From assembly GCA_913031305.1 (NCBI GenBank), contig CAJWEF010000004.1:1-39913 (forward strand): a stretch of DNA of 39,913 nucleotides, in the 5' to 3' direction. Below, one piece after another: positions 34,222 to 39,913 of this stretch (its first letter is position 1; each line of letters opens with the position of its first letter). Below the pieces are notes generated by a model. It was not told the DNA's origin. It saw nothing but the letters and a program-made list of their open reading frames with translations, and did not search any database. The stretch comes from an uncultured Acidiferrobacteraceae bacterium (GTDB lineage Bacteria > Pseudomonadota > Gammaproteobacteria > Arenicellales > UBA868). A program made the position numbers and the translations under genes.

Positions 34222-37202
34222 CGGCTACACGGCTTGCCAAAGGCGGTTACATCGACCGTGACCAATTGTTGAATTTCACCTGGGACGGTCGAACCCTGCA
34301 CGGCCACGCGGGCGACTCATTGGCCTCTGCCTTACTGGCGAGCAACCAACAAGTACTGGGCCGTAGTTTCAAATACCATCGACCCCGTGGATTAATGTCC
34401 GCCGGAGTCGAGGAATCCGGGGCGCTGGTGACCATCGGGCGGGGTGATCGGCGTGACGCTAATGTCCGCGCCACCACCCAGGAACTCTATGCGGGCCTGG
34501 TCGCACAAGGCCAAAACGCATGGCCCAGTGTACGCTTTGATGCTGGCTCAATAAGCAACCTCTTCGGGCGCTTCCTGGCCGCTGGGTTTTACTACAAGAC
34601 CTTCATGGGTTTACCCCCCTTCGAGTGGGGCTCGGGGACCGGCATGTGGATGCGCTATGAAAAGATCATCCGCAAAGCAGCCGGGATGGGTGAAGCGTCT
34701 CGCTCGCCAGACCCGGATCACTACGAGCATGCCCATGGTTACTGTGATGTGCTTGTGGTCGGCAGCGGCCCCGCCGGTCGCGGCGCCGCCTTAACCGCTG
34801 CGAAAGCCGGCCTCGATGTGATCCTGGTTGAGCAAGAAGCAATACTGGGTGGAGATACACTGGCTCAACCGCAAGCAGCAGACAATCTTGCAGACCAGAT
34901 CAAAGCGCTCAAAGGTGCGGGTGTACGCATCATGGCTCGTACCACAGCGTTCGGCCTTTACGATGGAGGTGTTGCCGGCCTGCTGGAGCGTGTAACCGAC
35001 CACCTGGCTGAACCGCCGATGTGGATGCCACGGCAACGCTGCTGGACACTGCGCGCCAGATACACCGTGCTCGCGACCGGGGCGCTGGAGCGTCACGTGG
35101 CTTTTGGTAACAACGACCGACCGGGCATCATGACGGCAAATGCAGCTCGCATTTACCTTAATCGTTTTGCAGTTCGGGCGGGTGAGAACATCGTGATCGC
35201 CACCAATAACGATTCTGCCTATGCTGGCGCGTTTGAGCTCGCCCAAGCTGGCGCTTCAGTCCAGATCCTGGATGCCCGCAAGAGTATACCGGACGCTATC
35301 CGCGCCCAGGCCGCGGATGCTCATGCAGTATTGCGTACGGGCGCGGCTCCACTGATGGCGCATGGGGCAAAAGGCATCACAGCGCTCGACATTGCCGGAC
35401 AGCATGCGGCCAACTGGCGAGAGGCCGGCAAAACCGACTGTGACTTACTCCTTGTTTCCGGTGGCTGGTCCCCTGTGGTCAACCTTCTGTCACACCGCGG
35501 GGTAAAGCCGGTGTGGGATGCCGATCTCGCCTGTTTTGTCCCTGGACAAACCAACGAGCCTTTATCGATGGCAGGTAGCGCCGCAGGGATCTGGAACGAT
35601 AACGCGTGTCTGTTATCTGGACAGGCAGCCGCAGAGCGTGCAGTGGCGCATCTGGGAGGCGCTCAAGGCTCTAGCGCCGCCCCTGCACCCGGAGGCTGGC
35701 AAGGGGCAATAACACCTCTTTACGAGGTTAAGGTGCCTGGGCGTCAGTTGAAATCTTTTGTCGACCCGCAGCATGACGTCACCACGGAAGACATCCGACT
35801 GGCTCATCGCGAAGGCTATGTTTCCGTTGAACACCTTAAACGCTATACCACACTGGGAATGGCAACCGACCAGGGCAAGATGGGTAATATCATTGGCCTT
35901 GCGTTAATGGCTGAAGCTCTGGGTAAGGAGATTCCCCAAGTCGGCACCACCACCTTCCGACCGCCCTACACTCCTGTCAGCCTGGGCGCGCTTAAGGGCC
36001 GTAATGTCGGCAACCATTTTCGCGCCTTGCGGCGCACGCCCCTGCACGAATGGAACCTCGAGCACGGCGGCACAATGACCATGGCCGGGCTTTGGCACAG
36101 ACCCTGGTACTTTGCCCACTCAGGTGAAACGATCGGCGATGCCTATGTGCGTGAGGCGCAAACGGTTCGTCGCACCGTTGGTCTTTGTGATGTGACCTCG
36201 CTCGGCAAAATTGCAATCCAGGGGCCCGATTCGACCGAGCTATTGAACCGTATCTATAGTAATCCGTTCGCCAAACTCCCGATCGGCAAGGCCCGTTACG
36301 GCATCATGCTGCGTGACGACGGCTTCGTTATGGATGATGGCACCACCTGGCACCTTCGCGAGTCAGAGTACTTCATGACCACGACAACGGCTCACGCCGG
36401 CAAGGTTATGGCTTTTCTGGAAGAGCTACTGCAAACCCGCTGGACCGATCTGCGAGTCCATGTGACCTCGGTTTCCGAACAATGGGCCGGTGTCGCAGTG
36501 GCAGGTCCCAAGTCGCGGCAAGTACTCGAATCCTGTGTCGAGAACCCCGCTGCCGTATCAGATACCAACCTTCCTTTTATGGGAGTGCTGGAAACAACCT
36601 TAAAAGGCAAGGTCCCTTGTCGAATCGCACGCATCAGCTTTTCTGGTGAGCGCGCCTTTGAGGTTTACCTACCCTCTGATTTTTGCCCGGACATAATGGA
36701 CGCTCTGTGGGAGAGTGCCCGCTCAATGAACGGTTGCCTGTACGGCCTCGAAGCGCTGGGCGCGCTACGCATTGAAAAAGGCCATGTGACTGGAGCCGAA
36801 CTCGATGGTCGGGTCACTATTGAAGACGCAGGGCTCGGCCGCATGGCATCTGACAAGAAACCTTACATTGGTAGCGCTCTTCGCAAACGCCCGGACATGG
36901 CTCGCGATAATCGGCCACGACTGGTGGGAATTTTTCCCCGCGACCGCCGTGAGATCTTCAACGCAGGGTCACTGTTATGTGCCCCGGATCATATCGAAGG
37001 TTATGGTGAAGGCTGGATTACTGCCGTCACTCACTCGCCAGCGCTAGGCCATTGGATTGGCCTGGGCTTTATCTCAGGTGGGCACAGCCAGTGGCATGAC
37101 AAGGCTGTGGTGTGCGCCGATCCGATTCGTAAAGGTAATACCGCAGTCGAGATTGTCTCTCCCCATATGTTCGATCCTGACGGGGAGCGCATGTATGGCT
37201 GA
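34218..37202 (+). CDS. soxA: sarcosine oxidase alpha subunit (SoxA)
   Basis: A 994-residue subunit with the expected domain order: an N-terminal ferredoxin-like region (about 15-95, ALLASNQQVLGRSFKYHRPRG), a NAD-binding Rossmann domain (DVLVVGSGPAGRGAALTAAKAG, 177-198), and a C-terminal GcvT-like folate-binding domain (about 605-990). The GcvT part is marked by CDVTSLGKIAIQGPDS and GLEALGALRIEKGHVTGAELDG. The GcvT domain transfers the released one-carbon unit to tetrahydrofolate. It overlaps soxD by 4 bases and soxG by 8 bases. Length is normal for the family. Confidence 0.95.
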   Translation: MTATRLAKGGYIDRDQLLNFTWDGRTLHGHAGDSLASALLASNQQVLGRSFKYHRPRGLMSAGVEESGALVTIGRGDRRDANVRATTQELYAGLVAQGQNAWPSVRFDAGSISNLFGRFLAAGFYYKTFMGLPPFEWGSGTGMWMRYEKIIRKAAGMGEASRSPDPDHYEHAHGYCDVLVVGSGPAGRGAALTAAKAGLDVILVEQEAILGGDTLAQPQAADNLADQIKALKGAGVRIMARTTAFGLYDGGVAGLLERVTDHLAEPPMWMPRQRCWTLRARYTVLATGALERHVAFGNNDRPGIMTANAARIYLNRFAVRAGENIVIATNNDSAYAGAFELAQAGASVQILDARKSIPDAIRAQAADAHAVLRTGAAPLMAHGAKGITALDIAGQHAANWREAGKTDCDLLLVSGGWSPVVNLLSHRGVKPVWDADLACFVPGQTNEPLSMAGSAAGIWNDNACLLSGQAAAERAVAHLGGAQGSSAAPAPGGWQGAITPLYEVKVPGRQLKSFVDPQHDVTTEDIRLAHREGYVSVEHLKRYTTLGMATDQGKMGNIIGLALMAEALGKEIPQVGTTTFRPPYTPVSLGALKGRNVGNHFRALRRTPLHEWNLEHGGTMTMAGLWHRPWYFAHSGETIGDAYVREAQTVRRTVGLCDVTSLGKIAIQGPDSTELLNRIYSNPFAKLPIGKARYGIMLRDDGFVMDDGTTWHLRESEYFMTTTTAHAGKVMAFLEELLQTRWTDLRVHVTSVSEQWAGVAVAGPKSRQVLESCVENPAAVSDTNLPFMGVLETTLKGKVPCRIARISFSGERAFEVYLPSDFCPDIMDALWESARSMNGCLYGLEALGALRIEKGHVTGAELDGRVTIEDAGLGRMASDKKPYIGSALRKRPDMARDNRPRLVGIFPRDRREIFNAGSLLCAPDHIEGYGEGWITAVTHSPALGHWIGLGFISGGHSQWHDKAVVCADPIRKGNTAVEIVSPHMFDPDGERMYG

Positions 37203-37755
37203 ACGACACTCCGCTCTAGGCGCAGGCTATACGCGTGGCCCGCACGGTAAGCCAGGTGAACCTGGTGTGCGCCTGCAGGAAATCACAGGCCTGGTACTAC
37301 ATCAGGTGGCTGCATGGCCGCAAACTGTGGCCCAGGTCGGCGATCAACTGGCGCAGGCTATTGGTTGCACATCAGCACCACAGCCCGGCCATTCGGCCAC
37401 CGGCTCTTACGGCATCGCTTTACGCGTCGAGCCATTAAAGTGGTGGCTGCTTAATACCGAGCCGCCTCAATTATCTGTTGATAGTGGGGCCACACTGGAT
37501 CTATCCCACTCCCGCACTCATATCCGGATCAGTGGCCCTGAGGCATCGACCTGCCTCAACCGTCTGATTCCAATTGATCTTCGCGAATCACACTTCACGG
37601 ACGGACAAGTTGCCTCCAGCGGCTTTCATCACGTCGGGGTAACGCTGTGGCGCTCCCCAACCGGATTCGATCTTTTTGTCCCCCGCGGCTTTGCCCTTTC
37701 ATTGTGGGAGATACTGCTGGAGACCGCCGAGCAGTTCGGGCTGGATATCTGCTAA
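37195..37755 (+). CDS. soxG: sarcosine oxidase gamma subunit (SoxG)
   Basis: A 186-residue subunit from the ATG at 37195, which overlaps the soxA stop by 8 bases. The frame stays open upstream to 37057, but that part lies inside soxA. Family features are the C-terminal DLSHSRTHIRISGPEASTCL, PIDLRESHFTDGQVASSGFHHVGVTLWR and FDLFVPRGFALSLWEIL segments, which are GcvT-related. It completes the soxBDAG set and is convergent with an FAD oxidoreductase gene. Confidence 0.9.
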   Translation: MAERHSALGAGYTRGPHGKPGEPGVRLQEITGLVLHQVAAWPQTVAQVGDQLAQAIGCTSAPQPGHSATGSYGIALRVEPLKWWLLNTEPPQLSVDSGATLDLSHSRTHIRISGPEASTCLNRLIPIDLRESHFTDGQVASSGFHHVGVTLWRSPTGFDLFVPRGFALSLWEILLETAEQFGLDIC

Positions 37756-37765
37756 AACCGCCCCA

Positions 37766-37780
37766 CTCCCAAGTCGGGAG
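37766..37780. other. short hairpin between convergent soxG and FAD oxidoreductase genes
   Basis: CTCCC (37766-37770), loop AAGTC and GGGAG (37776-37780) form a 5-bp GC-rich hairpin in the 29-base gap between two stop codons. On the minus strand it is followed, after TGGGGCGG, by TTTT, so it could act as a weak terminator for the FAD oxidoreductase gene. No T-run follows on the plus strand. Confidence 0.4.
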
Positions 37781-37784
37781 CAGC

Positions 37785-39095
37785 TTAACCCAACACTGAG
37801 AAACTGCTGTCGGGATTGACCTTACGAAGGCGTGACATAGTCGCCGTATCAAGTACAAAATCAATGTGCGCCAGGCCAAACTGAAGCGGATGGCGATCAT
37901 GATCATTACCCGCCTCACAGTAATCTATCAGGCCCGCCATCAACCGCCCTGCCGCCGGGGCATTTTTAAACTGGTTGCCGCTGGATCCGCAGGCCATATA
38001 AAAGCCGTCAACCGCTGACCGGTCGTAGATGGGCAGCCAATCTTCGGTCACATCGTAAAGATCTACCACGCCACGCATGCGAGTCGGTACTTTCAGTCCT
38101 GACATCCGCTGAGCGAGCCGCAACGCCTGGGTAGTCGCCTGCTCGGTGAAATCACGGCTGAAATCATCCGGATCGACCCACTCGCGCAGGTCACACTCAG
38201 GGTCCTCACTGCCGGCGAGCACGAAATTTCCTGTTTCCGGGCGGCAATACACCCCGATATCATTATCCGATATCACCAATTTAGAGCTCTCAAAATCAAA
38301 ACCTTGCGGCGCGGGCACATGCGCAACCTCCTGGCGCAGAGCCCGCGTGGTGATTTTCATATCTACATCGGCCCCGATCATCCGGTTCACTTTGGACGAG
38401 TGCGGGCCGGCCACATTAACCACAACGGGAGCGCTAATCGTAGTGCCGTCGTCAAGAGTCACACCCCCCACCCGGTTGGCGCTCACCGGTATTGCCGTTA
38501 CCTCGCGGTTAAACAAAAACTGGGCGCCTCGCGCCGCTGCTGCGGCTTGAATATTTTGCGCGGCCAACTGGGGGTCACTGACAAAACCTGCGGTTGGGAA
38601 AAAAACACCCCCTTCGATACGCCCCTTGCCTGGCTCGCCAAAACCGGGGTCGCCTATGCGCCGAGCAGGGGCGAAAGACTGTAAGTCATAGCCCGGCAGG
38701 CGTTTTACAATCTGGCGCGCATCCCAATGCTCATAGGGTATGGATAATTTTTCAACATTGGCTACAATTTTTTCAAGGTGACCATTGCCCTTGGTTTTCA
38801 TCACCAGACATCCGCTTTCCTGGAATCTGGCAGTTTCGATATCGACAGGAGAATCGAGAAACGCTTTCCAATACTTCCAGTCAAAATAGCCGTCATAGGC
38901 AAACGCGGTACCTTCCAGAGTCGAATAATGAACTCGGATGATGGCGCAGGAACTGGACGTTGAGCCGTAACCGGCAGCCGGCAGACGGTCGACACTGATA
39001 GTTTTGCGTCCGCCACGGGTAAGCTCAAGCGCTACAGCGGCTCCGATCACCCCGGCACCGATGACAACTGCGTCGGCGCAATAGTGATCGCTCAA
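37785..39095 (-). CDS. FAD-dependent oxidoreductase, DAO family (sarcosine/glycine oxidase-like)
   Basis: A 436-residue flavoprotein with a FAD-binding motif ADAVVIGAGVIGAAVALELTRGG split near 8-30 and the usual DAO pattern further on (VVNVAGPHSSKVNRMIG, YCRPETGNFVLAGSEDPEC, FYMACGSSGNQFKNAPAAG). Expected substrates are N-methyl or other secondary amino acids. The start is TTG at 39095, supported by GGAGGT seven bases upstream, and no ATG with a better site is near. It is convergent with soxBDAG and is not an obvious SoxB copy. The GSSGNQFK segment near the C-terminus is the flavin-contacting region of the family. Confidence 0.85.
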   Translation of the reverse strand: MSDHYCADAVVIGAGVIGAAVALELTRGGRKTISVDRLPAAGYGSTSSSCAIIRVHYSTLEGTAFAYDGYFDWKYWKAFLDSPVDIETARFQESGCLVMKTKGNGHLEKIVANVEKLSIPYEHWDARQIVKRLPGYDLQSFAPARRIGDPGFGEPGKGRIEGGVFFPTAGFVSDPQLAAQNIQAAAAARGAQFLFNREVTAIPVSANRVGGVTLDDGTTISAPVVVNVAGPHSSKVNRMIGADVDMKITTRALRQEVAHVPAPQGFDFESSKLVISDNDIGVYCRPETGNFVLAGSEDPECDLREWVDPDDFSRDFTEQATTQALRLAQRMSGLKVPTRMRGVVDLYDVTEDWLPIYDRSAVDGFYMACGSSGNQFKNAPAAGRLMAGLIDYCEAGNDHDRHPLQFGLAHIDFVLDTATMSRLRKVNPDSSFSVLG

Positions 39096-39170
39096 ATTGA
39101 GACCTCCAAACCGGGCTCCACGGTTAACGGATTCAGACCTGTTTTTTGGTTTTTCAAGGAACGGTATTAA

Positions 39171-39913
39171 TCAGTTGGCAATGGTGCCAATTGTAGTAAT
39201 GATTCCCGTCACGTAGTGATGGTACTTGAGGTAACCGGCCGGGGTGCCAAGGTATCCATCGACACCCCATGTGTTATTCATTGCCAGGTCCATTATCGAG
39301 AAGTGTTCACTATCGTAAATGGGATCGAAAGCAGCGTGCGTGTGATAAGACGCCGTAGTGGTGGTTCCAGAAGGCACATTCAACGGCGAACCCAGATTGA
39401 CTTTATCCACGGTACCTTTTTTAGGCTCGGCAGCGCTGAAAGTGGAATCTGCGTTGCGATACACCCAGCCTCCATATTCGAGGTTCTGGGCAACTGACGT
39501 CGGGTTGATGCCGTTCACTACATTGTAGGCTGCATCGTGTTGTGTGGAGTAACGTAACCGCGAATCGGTGCTATCGCTACCGGAACTGGCAACCAGAGCG
39601 ATTCCAACTGCCGCCGCTGCCAGCAACGCGGTGTGGGCAATGCGCGCTTGATCTTCATCGCCCTGGTCCGCAAGCATTCCCCCGGGGTGTCCAAAACGTC
39701 CAGACAGACTTACCATCCAGCGTTGATAAGCGCCATCCACATAGCGCGTGCTCTCGCCCTGACGAAATTGCACCGCCAATTGTGCCAAGGGACCTAGCCC
39801 CATTTGCCAGCCTATTATGCTGAGTCCCGCATGGTCAGGAGCAGTCACATGAGTCGCGTGTAATTGCCCCAGGGGTAAATTCAGATTCAGCGCCAGGGCG
39901 TGAGCCGCTACGC
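39171..39913 (-). CDS. C-terminal part of a DUF4329-like protein with a JAMM-type motif, 5' end outside the window
   Basis: The minus frame is open from the right edge to 39171, 246 residues visible. A GTG at 39848 could be a start, but the reading frame continues upstream without a stop, so the gene is probably cut by the edge. The N-terminal part (GLSIIGWQMGLGPLAQLAVQF...WMVSLSGRFG) shows alternating hydrophobic strands. A hydrophobic segment (HTALLAAAAVGIALVASSG) follows. The C-terminal domain (from YNVVNGINP) recalls DUF4329 and contains YHTHAAFDPIYDS then FSIMD, an H-x-H plus S-x-x-D arrangement of JAMM/MPN+ metalloproteases, with an upstream Glu in NLEYGGWVY. Function unknown; a zinc peptidase fold is a hypothesis. 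Confidence 0.6.
   Translation of the reverse strand, partial: VAAHALALNLNLPLGQLHATHVTAPDHAGLSIIGWQMGLGPLAQLAVQFRQGESTRYVDGAYQRWMVSLSGRFGHPGGMLADQGDEDQARIAHTALLAAAAVGIALVASSGSDSTDSRLRYSTQHDAAYNVVNGINPTSVAQNLEYGGWVYRNADSTFSAAEPKKGTVDKVNLGSPLNVPSGTTTTASYHTHAAFDPIYDSEHFSIMDLAMNNTWGVDGYLGTPAGYLKYHHYVTGIITTIGTIAN

Overview
The window looks like a chromosomal segment of a free-living, probably marine, gammaproteobacterium. The best evidence is the core block ypjD / ffh-rpsP-rimM-trmD-rplS, with the CcsA-like ypjD divergent from ffh as in enterics, followed by xerD and a CnoX-type thioredoxin. G+C is moderate by eye (mid-50s percent). I see no insertion sequence, phage gene, tRNA, rRNA or CRISPR array. 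No gene-free stretch exceeds about 215 bases.

Region 1 (1-14,250, all minus strand) is a complete reductive pyrimidine degradation locus. In transcription order it holds a RutR-like TetR regulator, a nitrilase-family beta-ureidopropionase, an M20-type carbamoyl-amide hydrolase, an NMT1/THI5-type ABC importer (ATPase, two permeases, binding protein), dihydropyrimidinase, the two dihydropyrimidine dehydrogenase subunits PreT and PreA, and a class III omega-aminotransferase. Together these would import uracil/thymine or a related compound, reduce and open the ring, release ammonia and CO2, and transaminate beta-alanine or 3-aminoisobutyrate. Two palindromes matching the RutR operator (TTGACCAnnTGGTCAA), one before the regulator and one before the catabolic operon, give a clear regulatory hypothesis. 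An MttB-family methyltransferase without in-frame UAG follows and runs off the left edge.

Region 2 (14,250-16,750) holds two EamA/DMT exporters and a secreted TlpA-like thioredoxin. Region 3 (16,750-25,000) is the housekeeping block: cnoX, xerD, a large secreted TPR-like protein, rplS, trmD, rimM, rpsP, ffh, ypjD.

Region 4 (25,000-39,100) is a second catabolic region centred on amines and N-methyl compounds: a DUF1989 protein, a PuuB-like FAD oxidoreductase and an enolase-superfamily enzyme in one minus-strand unit; an unrecognised polytopic membrane protein; a PuuA-like glutamine synthetase with an MFS transporter; a plus-strand soxBDAG operon (heterotetrameric sarcosine oxidase or a paralogue); and another FAD amine oxidase. 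The right edge cuts a gene whose C-terminal domain resembles DUF4329 and carries a JAMM-like H-x-H...S-x-x-D signature.

Nothing here is clearly a new defence or mobile system. The most interesting leads are the RutR-controlled Pyd operon with two unrelated candidate ureidopropionases, the DUF1989/FAD oxidase/enolase-superfamily unit of unknown substrate, the substrate question for soxBDAG, and the JAMM-like protein at the right edge. Family calls come from reading translated sequence and recalled family features; no database search was run.
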